Shown in pieces: positions 1 to 8,550 of a DNA stretch of 64,000 nt. Below the pieces are notes generated by a model, which saw only the letters and a program-made list of their open reading frames with translations, was not told the DNA's origin and searched no databases. A program made the translations under genes and the position numbers. Origin of the DNA: Nostoc sp. ATCC 53789 (GTDB lineage Bacteria; Cyanobacteriota; Cyanobacteriia; Cyanobacteriales; Nostocaceae); NCBI RefSeq assembly GCF_009873495.1, contig NZ_CP046703.1, forward strand, positions 3,700,501-3,764,500, written 5' to 3'. Every line of letters begins with the position of its first letter. The first letter of the stretch is position 1.

Positions 1-429
1 CTGCCATTGCTCCTCAGCTATTAAGTCTTCTTTTTTACACATTTCGGCACCGCAATCTCTAGCGAAGCGTTCTCCACCCCGCGCTACTAGCAGCCTGGGT
101 TTTTCATCCATAATTTTTCGGGCAACCGAGATTGGATGACGTACACCCTGAACTGCTGCGATCGCTCCCCAACTTAAAGAGCCTTCCATAATCGCCGCGT
201 CTAACTCCACTTCTCCGTCACTGTTGAGAGTTGCGCCAAGACCAGCGTTAAATGTCGGGTCAGCTTCCAAAACACGGGTAGCTGCTTCAACAGCTTCTAC
301 GGCAGTACCTCCACTGATTAGCACTGCCCAACCAGCTTCTACTGCTGCTGTACAGCCTGCATTGTTAGCTGCAACTTTGTCGTCTGTGATGGTTTTTGCT
401 CCACCGTGGACAATGATGGTCGGTGTCAT
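1..429 (-). CDS. iaaA: Isoaspartyl peptidase / type III L-asparaginase, N-terminal part
   Basis: The frame starts at the ATG complementary to 427-429, behind an AGGAAG ribosome site, and runs off the left edge, so only about 143 N-terminal codons are seen. The protein begins MTPTIIVHGGAKTI, continues with DKVAANNAGC and contains FNAGLGATLNSDGEVELDA followed by AIMEG, a series characteristic of plant-type asparaginases. These Ntn-hydrolases cut isoaspartyl dipeptides and L-asparagine in the cytoplasm after self-cleavage before a catalytic threonine; that threonine lies outside the window. In cyanobacteria the family is linked to aspartate release, including breakdown of the cyanophycin dipeptide. 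Assignment is from recognised motifs. Confidence 0.85.
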   Translation of the reverse strand, partial: MTPTIIVHGGAKTITDDKVAANNAGCTAAVEAGWAVLISGGTAVEAVEAATRVLEADPTFNAGLGATLNSDGEVELDAAIMEGSLSWGAIAAVQGVRHPISVARKIMDEKPRLLVARGGERFARDCGAEMCKKEDLIAEEQWQ

Positions 430-945
430 ATAATTTCTTCCTGTTAGTATGAATTTTGTGGGACTGCAATCGCCTTCACGGGTTCGTCAATTAGTTGCAG
501 CGATCGCAGGTGGTTCTGATTTAACTTGAGTAGCAACACAACGGATTCCCTGAACATTGCCATAAACTTTTTGCATAAAACTAACAATTTACAGTTTAGT
601 TTTCAGATATCTATATTGTTATTTTTGTATTTTTTAATTTTGATTGAATCTACCAAGAGAAATAAGCAACTTAGCTAGATAATTATCTCAAAAGGAAGCT
701 TTTCTAAAATGATTTATAGACCAATGAAGTATCAACCATGAAATTCTAAACATATAATGTTGCGCTGTGTGACGTAAAGCGTCTTGCCGCAGACGTATAG
801 AGAACGCAGAGAGAAGGAAAAAATAAAAATTGCTTAAGTGAACTGTATGGCTTTATAGAGCCAAGATGATTCAGTGAACTAAATAGCATTTACGATAAAA
901 AACGTAATATTCCATATTCTTCGTTTCACAAATAGGAAATAAACA
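430..945. other. Intergenic region between divergent iaaA and ClC genes
   Basis: No convincing gene. The stretch holds the promoter regions of the two divergent genes. A Nostoc-type repeat fragment with GTAAAGCGTCTTGCCGCAGA lies near 772-795 and a HIP1-like site near 499-507. A 29-codon frame on the minus strand at 487-576 was considered and not called. Confidence 0.5.
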
Positions 946-2241
946 GTGTTACCAAAAAAGACCACCGCTAGCAATCAAACTCAACGCTGGACATTTGCTC
1001 AACTTTTTGGACTGGTAAAACGTAATCCCCTGATGATTTCGCAGTGGGTGATCCTTTGGGTAGCTGTAGGTACTGCTGGTGGTCTATTCGCTGCGTTTTA
1101 CTGGAATGTTTTAGAATTTTTAACTCACCATCTGCAACGATTTGAAGGTTTTAGCCTCCTGATAGTGATGCCACTCGCTGGTTTAGTTATCGGACTGGTG
1201 ATTCATTTTCTGGGAAATCCCGGTGAAATCGCCGTAATTGTTGATAATATCCATTTTCGTGGCGGACGCTTAGATGTTCGCAAAAATCCCTCAATGATTC
1301 TTGCTTCTTTAATCAGCATATCGGCAGGCGGTAGTGCTGGGCCAGAAGCGCCACTAGTACAAGTAACAGGTTCTTTCGGTACTTGGGTTGCCGATCGCCT
1401 AAAACTCCAGGGTGAAGACCTCAGAACTTTGAGTTTAGCGGCGATGGCGGCTGGCTTCACAGCTTTGTTTGGCGCACCTCTTGGCGGTGCAATGTTCGCG
1501 TTGGAGATTTTGCACCATGAACATATTGTGGAATATTACGAAGCTTTGATGCCAGCCATTGTTTCAAGTTGCGCGAGTTATCTGGTATTTGCAGCAATTA
1601 CACATTTGGGAATTGCACCCACTTGGCATTTTCCCCAGTACCACCTAGAAAAAATTGATGATTTTGCGATCGCGATCGTATTCGGAATCATTGGGGCGGT
1701 GGCGGGATGGATTTTTATGAGCATTTTTCGGGGCTGCGATTACTTGTTTGCTCGAATTCCTGGCCCCATTTATGTACGCACAACATTAGCAGGATTTGGG
1801 CTTGGCACTTTAGCAGCTTTATTACCCCTAACCCGTTATTTTGGACATGAAGAATTAGAGCCAGTCCTCACTACTAACTTTGGTGCTATTTTTCTCTTAA
1901 CTCTTGCTCTTGGTAAAATGGCAGCCATTAGCATTACGGTAACAGGTGGGTGGCGCGGTGGATTCATCATCCCCCTGTTTTTCACTGGTGCTTGTATTGG
2001 TAAAGCAGTAGCAGTGTTAATTCCGGGGCTTAATCCCGCTCTTGCCATGATTTGTACAATGGCGGCCGTCAATGCAGCCGTAACGCGTACACCTATAAGT
2101 ACAACTCTGCTGCTGTCAAAATTGACTAACTTAAGTCCTTTTACACCAATCCTTTTTGCCAGTTTAATTGGATTTTTTCTCTCGCCCAAAGTTCCTCTGA
2201 TTGCATCTCAACTGAAGTCCCGGAGAGAAGCTACTGAATGA
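946..2241 (+). CDS. ClC-family chloride channel/transporter
   Basis: A 431-residue polytopic membrane protein of the ClC family, which carries chloride (channel or H+/Cl- antiport). The filter region GGSAGPEAPL at about residues 128-137 keeps the family's gating glutamate in GPEAP, a variant of the common GREGP. A later GGWRGGFIIP at about 334-343 matches the GxFxP anion-binding motif. No C-terminal CBS domains are present, so this is the short bacterial form. The start is GTG at 946 with AGGAAA at 934-939. It is transcribed away from the asparaginase gene and seems to be a single gene. Whether it is a channel or an exchanger cannot be told from sequence. Confidence 0.9.
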   Translation: MLPKKTTASNQTQRWTFAQLFGLVKRNPLMISQWVILWVAVGTAGGLFAAFYWNVLEFLTHHLQRFEGFSLLIVMPLAGLVIGLVIHFLGNPGEIAVIVDNIHFRGGRLDVRKNPSMILASLISISAGGSAGPEAPLVQVTGSFGTWVADRLKLQGEDLRTLSLAAMAAGFTALFGAPLGGAMFALEILHHEHIVEYYEALMPAIVSSCASYLVFAAITHLGIAPTWHFPQYHLEKIDDFAIAIVFGIIGAVAGWIFMSIFRGCDYLFARIPGPIYVRTTLAGFGLGTLAALLPLTRYFGHEELEPVLTTNFGAIFLLTLALGKMAAISITVTGGWRGGFIIPLFFTGACIGKAVAVLIPGLNPALAMICTMAAVNAAVTRTPISTTLLLSKLTNLSPFTPILFASLIGFFLSPKVPLIASQLKSRREATE

Positions 2242-2485
2242 AAAGGTAGGTCGGCGAAATTAAAGCTAACTGGCTAAGGCTGTCATTTGTCCTTTGTCAT
2301 TGGTCATTCGTAAGGATTTTAAGCCTACTTAGTTTTTTCACGCTAACTTACTTACCTGCAAAAGTGCGATCGCCTTTTGATTTTCCTCGTGAACGCTTGA
2401 TTTTTAGGATGGCGATCGCTTCTTGTGTGTAACTTCGATTCTTTTGTTTACCAAAACTGTATTACTGACCCAGGAGTAATTTAGC

Positions 2486-2941
2486 CTAGTTTATACCTAT
2501 TCCTCTTGCCATTATTGCTGCTAATAAAGGAATTAGGGTAAAACCAACCAATTCAATTCTAATGAGCCAGATGAGACGATTTAGTTTTAGGAATTCTAGC
2601 TTGGGTGCTTGCCCCTGTTGCAGACTTTTCACCCAACCAATGAAAGAAATAGTGGGATAGAGAGATAGCAAACCCACCACGATGAAAACCACAACTTTGG
2701 CGTAAAAAACTGGGTTGCTTAAATAGTAATCCGCGCCTTTACCAAAGTAGATAACACGCAAAATGCCTGTGACAAGAACGACAGTTGCTGATATGCCATA
2801 TACTGCATCAGCTATGACAATCTTCCAAGCCTCATTTAAACTCAATTCTTTTTTTAAATTCAATGCTTCTGATACCAGAGCGCCAAAACACAACATGAAG
2901 CTTAAATAATGTAAGTACGCAACTATGGCACTTATCCACAT
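2486..2941 (-). CDS. DUF2214 family integral membrane protein
   Basis: About 151 residues starting MWISAIVAYLHYLSF, with four hydrophobic segments and a charged turn after the first. It resembles the DUF2214 (predicted membrane) family common in cyanobacteria, whose function is unknown. The open frame extends upstream to 3028, but those extra codons are read from a G/A-rich repeat tract, so the ATG at 2939-2941 is preferred although its ribosome site is weak. It ends about 245 bases from the end of the convergent ClC gene. Confidence 0.7.
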   Translation of the reverse strand: MWISAIVAYLHYLSFMLCFGALVSEALNLKKELSLNEAWKIVIADAVYGISATVVLVTGILRVIYFGKGADYYLSNPVFYAKVVVFIVVGLLSLYPTISFIGWVKSLQQGQAPKLEFLKLNRLIWLIRIELVGFTLIPLLAAIMARGIGIN

Positions 2942-2968
2942 ATTATTTTTAGTTTTTGCTAGTTTACC

Positions 2969-3134
2969 AAAAAGGGGAAAAGAGGAAAGGGTAAGGGGGA
3001 AAGGAAAGGATAAAGAACTTTTCCCCACCAGAGACTTCTTGGCATTTGTGGGGAAAGGGGAAAGGAATAAAATTTCCCCTTTCCCTTTATTCCCCTTACC
3101 CTTTACCCTTTCCCCTTTCCCCCTTTCCCTTTCT
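2969..3134. repeat. GGGGAAA-type heptamer repeat with inverted arms
   Basis: A purine-rich arm of AAGGGGAAA-like units at 2969-3012 is followed by a pyrimidine-rich arm of TTTCCCC units at 3077-3134, so the transcript or single strand could fold into a long imperfect hairpin. The same kind of tract recurs at 29304-29400, 32642-32728 and 49251-49412. This is the class of short tandemly repeated repetitive sequence known from filamentous cyanobacteria. Confidence 0.75.
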
Positions 3135-3223
3135 TCATTGTTTTGATATTGCTTTTGATGCGAAAACTTTCATCATCAAGCTCAAATTAGCACTAAGACA
3201 ACTAGCTAAAAAGTGACCAATAA

Positions 3224-3394
3224 TTCAGATTTTCATTGACTACGAACCCACAATCATTAACAGGGGTTGTTACTGCATTCCCTGGTGATTCCAGCTTTGA
3301 CTTGCAAAAATTGGCTGGCATCGGCTTTGTTGTGGCTAACGTTAAAAAGTTTGATGGTGTAGATGAATATAGGAATAATCGAGTCTTACTGTAA
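3224..3394 (+). pseudogene. Possible orphan reading-frame remnant
   Basis: An open frame without its own start, from a stop at 3221-3223 to TAA at 3392-3394, reads GVVTAFPGDSSFDLQKLAG followed by IGFVVANVKKFDGVDEY, which looks more like protein than noise. I do not recognise the family. It overlaps the start of the next small gene in another frame and may be the tail of a decayed gene. Confidence 0.2.
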
Positions 3395-3626
3395 CGGGTT
3401 TTTAGAAATTGTACCAGAGAGCGATTATTGGCAGATTGTAGCTATACACATCAATGGCCACGCCTACTGCCCTACTCCTCGGCTTTATCGTTCAGAAAAA
3501 GTAGCATTGGCAAAAGCTGCACAAATTTATGATTGGCTAGCTGATCGCGAAGGAGAAATTAGTGATGGGGCTTGTAATTGTTCTGAGTTGAAACTCATCT
3601 TATGGAAGCAAATGAAAGTATCTTAA
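3363..3626 (+). CDS. Small hypothetical protein
   Basis: An 87-residue protein beginning MNIGIIESYCNGFLEIVPES. It has no signal peptide or membrane segment and is rich in aromatic residues, with Cys at about residues 10, 36 and a Cys-x-Cys (CNC) near 71. I do not recognise the family. No strong ribosome site is seen before the ATG. It stands alone between the DUF2214 gene and the end of the ABC permease pair. It could be a real small cyanobacterial protein, but the evidence is mainly length and composition. Confidence 0.45.
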   Translation: MNIGIIESYCNGFLEIVPESDYWQIVAIHINGHAYCPTPRLYRSEKVALAKAAQIYDWLADREGEISDGACNCSELKLILWKQMKVS

Positions 3627-3691
3627 TTACCCTTGCGATCCAGAATTTCACTTTACAGCAGTTTTCATGTATTTGAACCACATCCGTCGTA

Positions 3692-3707
3692 GCGCAAGGC
3701 CTTGCGC
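3692..3707. repeat. Perfect 16-bp palindrome, dispersed-repeat core
   Basis: GCGCAAGGCCTTGCGC is self-complementary and flanked by CGTA and CCCTACC, like the small palindromic repeats scattered in Nostoc genomes. It lies just past the end of the permease gene on the opposite strand, where it might also act as a transcription end. Confidence 0.5.
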
Positions 3708-3746
3708 CCCTACCGTATGGTCTATTTACCTGAAAATTTCTGTAAA

Positions 3747-4685
3747 TTAGTCTGGGTGGCGATTTTCTCCAAAGTAGGGAGTACCTAAAGCTTTAGGAGG
3801 TGTAGATTTTCCCACTAATCCCACCAATGCCAATAAAGCGATCACATAAGGTAGCATGACTAAAAATTGGTAAGGGATATTTGCCCCTAATGCCTGAATT
3901 CGCAGTTGTAAAGCTTCTGTAGCCCCAAATAGCAAACAAGCCAAAGCACTACCTACAGGATGCCATCTGCCAAAAATTAATGCTGCGATCGCAATAAATC
4001 CTTTACCAGCACTCATCCCCTCGGCAAAAAATCTTACCTGTACCAGAGTTAAATAAGCACCTCCTAAACTCGCAAGACAGCCACTAATTACCACTGCGAT
4101 ATAACGGATAGTTTGTACCGAAATTCCAGCCGTGTCAGCAGCTTTCGGAGATTCACCCACTGCCCGCAATGTCAGCCCAAAGCTAGTTTTAAATAAAAGG
4201 TATGTAGTTAAAATAACTAAGATAAATAATAAATATACTAAAAAATCTGACTGAAATAGTAGCGGCCCGATTAGGGGAATATTGGCTAAACCAGGAATAA
4301 TAATTGTCCCAATTCCAGGTAACTGCTGTGTACTACTGCCACTAAACACTAACCGGGCTAAAAACGATGTTAATCCAGCAGCGACGAGATTAATTGCTAG
4401 CCCAGATACCAATTGATCGACACGCAAAGTTACACACAAAACAGCATGGAGTAGTCCGACTAATCCCCCAGCAATCAAGGATGCAAGGATACCAAGCCAG
4501 GGATTGCCTGTGTAGAAAGTAGCCGCAGCACTGGTAAAAGCGCCTGTAAGCAACATCCCTTCTAAGGCGATATTTAACACGCCCGAACGTTCCGAGTACA
4601 ATCCTCCAAGGGCTGCAAATGCTAGGGGGACGGCTAGACGTAAGGTAGCTATTAAGTAATCAGAGAAGAAGTTGAGATTATTCAT
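3747..4685 (-). CDS. ABC transporter permease, nucleoside/BMP type (YufQ-like)
   Basis: About 312 residues with eight to ten hydrophobic helices. SERSGVLNIALEGMLLTGAF near the N-terminus is the typical loop of COG1079 permeases, partners of BMP-type binding proteins in nucleoside import. The chosen start is the ATG at 4683-4685 (MNNLNFFSDY); the upstream extension reads into repeat DNA. It follows the other permease gene on the same strand with about 60 bases between them, filled by a CGCAGAG-rich repeat. The binding protein and ATPase genes of the importer are not in this window. The substrate (nucleoside, sugar or lipid) is unknown. Confidence 0.8.
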   Translation of the reverse strand: MNNLNFFSDYLIATLRLAVPLAFAALGGLYSERSGVLNIALEGMLLTGAFTSAAATFYTGNPWLGILASLIAGGLVGLLHAVLCVTLRVDQLVSGLAINLVAAGLTSFLARLVFSGSSTQQLPGIGTIIIPGLANIPLIGPLLFQSDFLVYLLFILVILTTYLLFKTSFGLTLRAVGESPKAADTAGISVQTIRYIAVVISGCLASLGGAYLTLVQVRFFAEGMSAGKGFIAIAALIFGRWHPVGSALACLLFGATEALQLRIQALGANIPYQFLVMLPYVIALLALVGLVGKSTPPKALGTPYFGENRHPD

Positions 4686-4748
4686 GGAGTTATTTTTTAA
4701 CGCAGAGGTTCGCAGAGGGAAGCGCAAAGTTTCGCAGAGTTTTCTGAG

Positions 4749-5726
4749 TTAAACTTTTGCGTCCCTTTGCGTTTTTACTCTTATTTCTCTTTCGACTGCG
4801 AAACTGATAGCAATAAATAACACCATAAACCCCTGAATCGCGTAAACCACAGTTACCGGCACGCCTGCACTACGCTGCATTACATTTGCACCACTGCGAA
4901 GGGCTGCAAAAAATAAAGAAGTTAAGACTACACCGACAACGCTACCACGACTTAAAAAAGCGATCGCAATGGCATCAAATCCATAACCTGGGGAAACTTG
5001 TTCAAATAGCCGATATTTTAACCCCATCACTTCACAACTCCCAGCTAACCCAGCTAAACCACCCGCAGCAGCCATCACCAGCATAATTGTATGTTCAACA
5101 GAGATGTGGGCATAACGGGCGGCAATGGGGTTAAATCCCACTGCCGTAATTTGATAACCTAGTGGCGATCGCACTAACAATACCCATAAAATACCTGCGG
5201 CAATTAAACCGAATAAAATCCCAGCATGGGCAAGGCTTTGCGGTAAGATAATCGGCAATTGGGCTGTTTTGGCAATTAATGGCGAATAAGGGCTAGGCGC
5301 ACCTGTTGCCATTAATGGATTTTGGACGAGGTAGCTAACTAAATTCACTGCAATATAGTTGAGCAACAATGTAGTAATTACCTCATTCACTCCGCGTATA
5401 GCTTTGAGATAACCAGGAATCCAACCCCAAACTGCACCAAAAAGAAATCCTGCTAAAAGTGCTAAGGGGATATGAATCACCGCAGGTAATCCTTGCACGT
5501 ATAACCCAATTAAAGTACTTCCCAACGCACCCAGATAAATTTGTCCTTCTCCACCGATATTAAATTGCCCAGCCCGCAATGCCACTAACACGCCTAAACT
5601 GGTGAATAATAGCGGTGTCATTTTGGTGAGGGCTCTGTCGATATTAATTCCAGGAGTCATGCAGCAGGCAACTACTGTTTTCTTGTGGACATCTAATCCC
5701 GCACAGTGAGTGTAGGTGACTTCCAT
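4749..5726 (-). CDS. ABC permease (YufP-like) with N-terminus replaced by IS110 transposase start
   Basis: From about residue 33 (LTKMTPLLFTSLGVLVALRA, then GQFNIGGEGQIYLGAL) this is a COG4603 permease, partner of the downstream YufQ-like protein. The first 26 or so residues, MEVTYTHCAGLDVHKKTVVA and CCMTPG, are instead the start of an IS110-family DEDD transposase (GLDVHKK is its first catalytic block). The family's normal first helix, around 50 residues, is absent. The IS end also provides a strong ribosome site, GGAGGTG, shortly before the ATG at 5724-5726. The chimera may be expressed, but the missing membrane segment makes function doubtful. Confidence 0.8.
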   Translation of the reverse strand: MEVTYTHCAGLDVHKKTVVACCMTPGINIDRALTKMTPLLFTSLGVLVALRAGQFNIGGEGQIYLGALGSTLIGLYVQGLPAVIHIPLALLAGFLFGAVWGWIPGYLKAIRGVNEVITTLLLNYIAVNLVSYLVQNPLMATGAPSPYSPLIAKTAQLPIILPQSLAHAGILFGLIAAGILWVLLVRSPLGYQITAVGFNPIAARYAHISVEHTIMLVMAAAGGLAGLAGSCEVMGLKYRLFEQVSPGYGFDAIAIAFLSRGSVVGVVLTSLFFAALRSGANVMQRSAGVPVTVVYAIQGFMVLFIAISFAVEREIRVKTQRDAKV

Positions 5727-5900
5727 CTTTCACCTCCATTAATGTTGTCACAGATGGCGTGATGTCCTTTCAAAAATGATTCTGCCTTACGTGTTTCCCA
5801 CTCAGATTTGGGATATCACATTTCCTTGTGCCACTGGACATCTCGGTCTGTCTCTTGCTCAGGCTCACAGCACTACTGTCATTCCGACCTTTGTACCAAC
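5640..5900 (-). mobile_element. IS110-family left-end remnant
   Basis: The transposase start (5724-5726 reading leftward, about 26 codons) and its upstream leader remain; the rest of the transposase is missing. In IS110 elements the non-coding end next to the transposase start encodes the bridge RNA, so 5727 to about 5900 may preserve part of it. Boundaries are approximate because IS110 elements lack terminal inverted repeats. The right limit is set only by where the promoter region of the reductase gene at 6045 must begin. Confidence 0.6.
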
Positions 5901-6044
5901 TACTTGAGCAAAATCTATCACATTTTCATTGTTTCTTGTGAGCGCAGCTCATGGAGTCTCTTGCAAAAGTTTTTTGTGATACAATCAGAAATTTACCAAT
6001 TTGCGATTAAGACTTTAATTAGCAGTGAAATTTTGGAGAGCCAA

Positions 6045-6578
6045 ATGACGAAAGTTACACTCTATATTGCAGCTAGTTTGGATGGTTATATTGCTCGCAG
6101 CGATGGCGGAATTGATTGGCTATCAATCCTTGATATAGAGGGAGAAGACTACGGTTATGCTGCTTTCTACGAATCCATTGATGCTATTGTTTTAGGCAGC
6201 AATACTTATGAAGTAGGGCTGGGTTTTGATGAATGGCCTTATCCGGGGAAGAAATCATTTGTTTTCACCAAACGCCATCTCCAATCTGACCGCGAGGACG
6301 TTGTATTTGTTTCTGATACAGTCAAGAACGCCTTGGCAAATATAGAGGCTCAAGGTTTTAAAAATATCTGGCTAGTTGGTGGCGGAGCATTAATCAATTC
6401 ATTTCTTCAGCACAGCTTGATTGATGAATATATTATTTCAACTATTCCAACTATCTTAGGTAGCGGTATACAGCTTTTCCCACCGCCAACCCCTGAAGAA
6501 AAATTGGAACTGATTAACTCAAAACAATATTCTAGTGGTTTACTGCAATCATATTATAGGCGAAAAGGGAAGCTTTAA
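6045..6578 (+). CDS. Dihydrofolate reductase-like protein (RibD C-terminal domain)
   Basis: About 177 residues starting MTKVTLYIAASLDGYIARSD, the standard opening of small RibD-C/DHFR-fold reductases, with the glycine-rich WLVGGGALINSF NADPH-binding turn near residues 109-120. Such proteins are presumed NAD(P)H-dependent reductases; the substrate is unknown. The longer frame starting at 5808 reads through the IS110 remnant, so the ATG at 6045 with GGAGAG at 6035-6040 is preferred. It converges on the thioredoxin gene. Confidence 0.85.
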   Translation: MTKVTLYIAASLDGYIARSDGGIDWLSILDIEGEDYGYAAFYESIDAIVLGSNTYEVGLGFDEWPYPGKKSFVFTKRHLQSDREDVVFVSDTVKNALANIEAQGFKNIWLVGGGALINSFLQHSLIDEYIISTIPTILGSGIQLFPPPTPEEKLELINSKQYSSGLLQSYYRRKGKL

Positions 6579-6599
6579 AAATCTATAATTCATAATTAT

Positions 6600-6660
6600 G
6601 CTTCAAGTGGTGATAAGTCCGATACTCAAAACTTCGGGAAATTTAAACACCACCTGAAGC
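6600..6660. terminator. Inverted repeat between convergent genes
   Basis: GCTTCAAGTGGTG at 6600-6612 pairs with CACCACCTGAAGC at 6648-6660 (12 of 13 positions) around a 35-base loop, between the ends of the reductase and thioredoxin genes. There is no T-run, so it may be a small repeat element rather than a true terminator. Confidence 0.3.
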
Positions 6661-6714
6661 GTCAATACCGTTATTAAATATCCGGTAAAAAGCCTTGTTA
6701 ATTACGAATTAAGT

Positions 6715-7062
6715 TTAAACAACCTCAAGAAGCTTCTGAACAGCTTCGCTAAACTGCTCGTAAGGAGAAACTCCCACAATGGTTTCTGCTAAAATGCCAT
6801 CTTTGAAAATTAAAACTGCTGGAATACTGCGAAGACCGAATTTTTTGAAAATCGGCTTATTCCTATCAACGTCTACCTTAACAACTTTGGCGCGGCCTTT
6901 GTATTCTTCAGCAAGTTGCTCCATCAAAGGACTGACCAACCGACAGGGGCCACACCAAGTAGCAGTAAAATCAACAACAACAACTTTCTCTTCACTTCCA
7001 TTTAAAACAACATCAAATTCACTTTCTTCAAGATAAGCAACTATCTGAGTATCAGCAGACAT
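6715..7062 (-). CDS. Thioredoxin
   Basis: A 115-residue cytoplasmic thioredoxin. The active site TATWCGPCR sits at residues 33-41 (Cys37 and Cys40), the cis-proline is in the RSIPAVLIF segment near 79-87, and the length fits a single thioredoxin fold. It reduces protein disulfides with electrons from thioredoxin reductase. The N-terminal stretch before the fold is acidic. An upstream hairpin at 7164-7194 separates it from the next minus-strand gene, suggesting separate transcription. Several thioredoxin types exist in Nostoc, and the type here is not certain. Confidence 0.93.
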   Translation of the reverse strand: MSADTQIVAYLEESEFDVVLNGSEEKVVVVDFTATWCGPCRLVSPLMEQLAEEYKGRAKVVKVDVDRNKPIFKKFGLRSIPAVLIFKDGILAETIVGVSPYEQFSEAVQKLLEVV

Positions 7063-7163
7063 TTTTTAATTCCTTACTATTAAACTAAAATTGCAGCAAA
7101 AATCTCACTATACAAACTATACCTTCTTCTGTCCGTCAGGTTCACCAGCCACCTGTATTGGCA

Positions 7164-7194
7164 CCCTGCTACTGAGCAAAAGTCAGTAGCAGGG
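7164..7194 (-). terminator. Strong hairpin downstream of the 7282-7617 gene
   Basis: CCCTGCTACTGA (7164-7175) and TCAGTAGCAGGG (7183-7194) form a perfect 12-bp stem with a 7-base loop. It lies between two minus-strand genes. The tail after the stem is not T-rich on the minus strand and only AT-rich on the plus strand, so it may instead be a processing or repeat structure. Confidence 0.4.
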
Positions 7195-7281
7195 ATTTAA
7201 TAATCTTACATTTGGTGCGTAGGCGTAGCCCGTCGTAGAAATCGCACCTACCAACCTACCTAATCCAAAAACCTCACACCT

Positions 7282-7617
7282 TCAGGATGTAGAAGATGTA
7301 GAAGCATCATCTCGATCAAACAGTTCTAACAACCCAATAGTGCCTACAAAAAAAGTATAAGTGGCATATTGTATTGGCATCTTTTTTCTTGAAGGTGCAT
7401 AAAAAGCTGCTATAATACCTTCGATAAAATGGCACGTCATGGCAAAACGCTCAATCCAAAAAATTGGATTAAGGCTGCTGGGAATATTACTATTAGTTAT
7501 TAATGCATAAATATGCCATGATTCTAATCCAATTGCGCTGGATATAAGAACTGTAGATATAATTTTTACCATTGCAAAAAATTTTCTTTTTATAAGTTTT
7601 AAGTTCATGCTATTCAC
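7282..7617 (-). CDS. Hypothetical membrane protein
   Basis: Up to 111 residues with three or four hydrophobic segments, for example MVKIISTVLISSAIGLE and IQYATYTFFVGTIGLLELF, and a basic N-terminus. The protein ends in a serine/threonine-rich tail DDASTSSTS. The longest frame begins with GTG at 7615-7617; an ATG at 7606-7608 gives almost the same protein and may be the true start. I do not recognise a characterised family. It is separated from thioredoxin by a strong hairpin. Confidence 0.55.
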   Translation of the reverse strand: MNSMNLKLIKRKFFAMVKIISTVLISSAIGLESWHIYALITNSNIPSSLNPIFWIERFAMTCHFIEGIIAAFYAPSRKKMPIQYATYTFFVGTIGLLELFDRDDASTSSTS

Positions 7618-8063
7618 AAAACAATCGTTGAAAATTCTCTACAAGACTCGATGAAGTAACAGATAAGTTTATCTGTGATAACCTACGCAAAAAATATCTC
7701 AAACTCTTATTTCTCGGTGTTCTCTGTGCCTAGCTTTTCTGTTACTCATGCATAAATCTTATGTGTGTCATCTAAAATTCACCTTAAGTCAACCAATCTT
7801 ATATCATGATTTACATTTTTGTAAAAGCCCCTCAAAAAATGGACATGGTGTATTAAGTCTGCCATACCCATAAACACTATGAGTAATGAAAATTAATTTA
7901 CCAGATATTTAAAAAATGATAAAAGTGTGGAATAATGCATTGGTGATAAATTTAGTCGAAATAAGAGTCATAGGTCAAGAGCCAGAATGGGCTAAACGTC
8001 TCCGCCTTGACTTCTGAATTCTTCTTCAATCCCCCTCTAGCTATTGATAAAAAATGTAAACCT
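7618..8063. other. Intergenic stretch with one tiny open frame
   Basis: Mostly AT-rich sequence with no clear gene. A 33-codon plus-strand frame at 7916-8017, ending IGQEPEWAKRLRLDF, looks protein-like but has no ribosome site and overlaps the alternative TTG start of the next gene. It may be a remnant or a very small protein. Confidence 0.3.
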
Positions 8064-8273
8064 ATGATTGCTCAACATTACAACTCAATTCATGTTGAAA
8101 ACGACTTGCTTCAACAAATCCAAATTAAAGAAAATCAGTTAAGAATTGCCCAAGAATCTAATATGATCCATGTAGTAGAAGCACTACAGAGTCAGTTATT
8201 AAAGTTGCAGTGTCAATTATCAGAGCCGCAAGACGTTGAAGTTCAAGCATTGATGAGTTTGCTAGACGATTAA
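8064..8273 (+). CDS. Small hypothetical coiled-coil protein
   Basis: About 69 residues starting MIAQHYNSIHVENDLLQQIQ. Leucine and glutamine heptads between about residues 13 and 50 predict one amphipathic helix or coiled coil, and the tail ends in an acidic ALMSLLDD. A longer form from TTG at 8007 is possible, but the ATG at 8064 gives the more natural start. I do not recognise the function; small helical proteins of this kind are common and unnamed in Nostocales. Confidence 0.45.
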   Translation: MIAQHYNSIHVENDLLQQIQIKENQLRIAQESNMIHVVEALQSQLLKLQCQLSEPQDVEVQALMSLLDD

Positions 8274-8451
8274 AATTGTACCTTTTTGTTACAAAGGTTA
8301 TTTGAAACACAAAAACTCTGTTTATGGAAAGCAGAGCCTAGTTATTATGATGCCTGAAAGTGCGATTTATGTGCTATGGCTCAAAGCTATCTAAGGTATC
8401 AGTATCATAAAATCACAATACTTCCGACTTAGATAACATACAGAACTCAGA

Positions 8452-8537
8452 TTTGATTTTACGAAGCTAGGTAGAACTCAAAGAAGCTTTTTTTCTGTTG
8501 CCTCTTGCCTACCCACGCCGTGCGAATAGAAATCAAA
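8452..8537 (-). repeat. Dispersed inverted-repeat element, family TTTGATTTTTG, copy 1
   Basis: An 86-bp element bounded by TTTGATTTTAC at the left and GAAATCAAAG at the right, with an internal run related to AGGCAAGAGGCAA and CGCACGGCGTGGG. It is the reverse-oriented and most diverged relative of copies at 10540-10650, 46664-46784 and 54922-55019. Confidence 0.6.
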
Positions 8538-8550
8538 GCTGAATGCTATA

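Noticed and set aside
487..576. 29-codon minus-strand frame (MQKVYGNVQGIRCVATQVKS...) upstream of iaaA
   Set aside because: Too short, with no ribosome site and no recognised family; a chance frame cannot be excluded.
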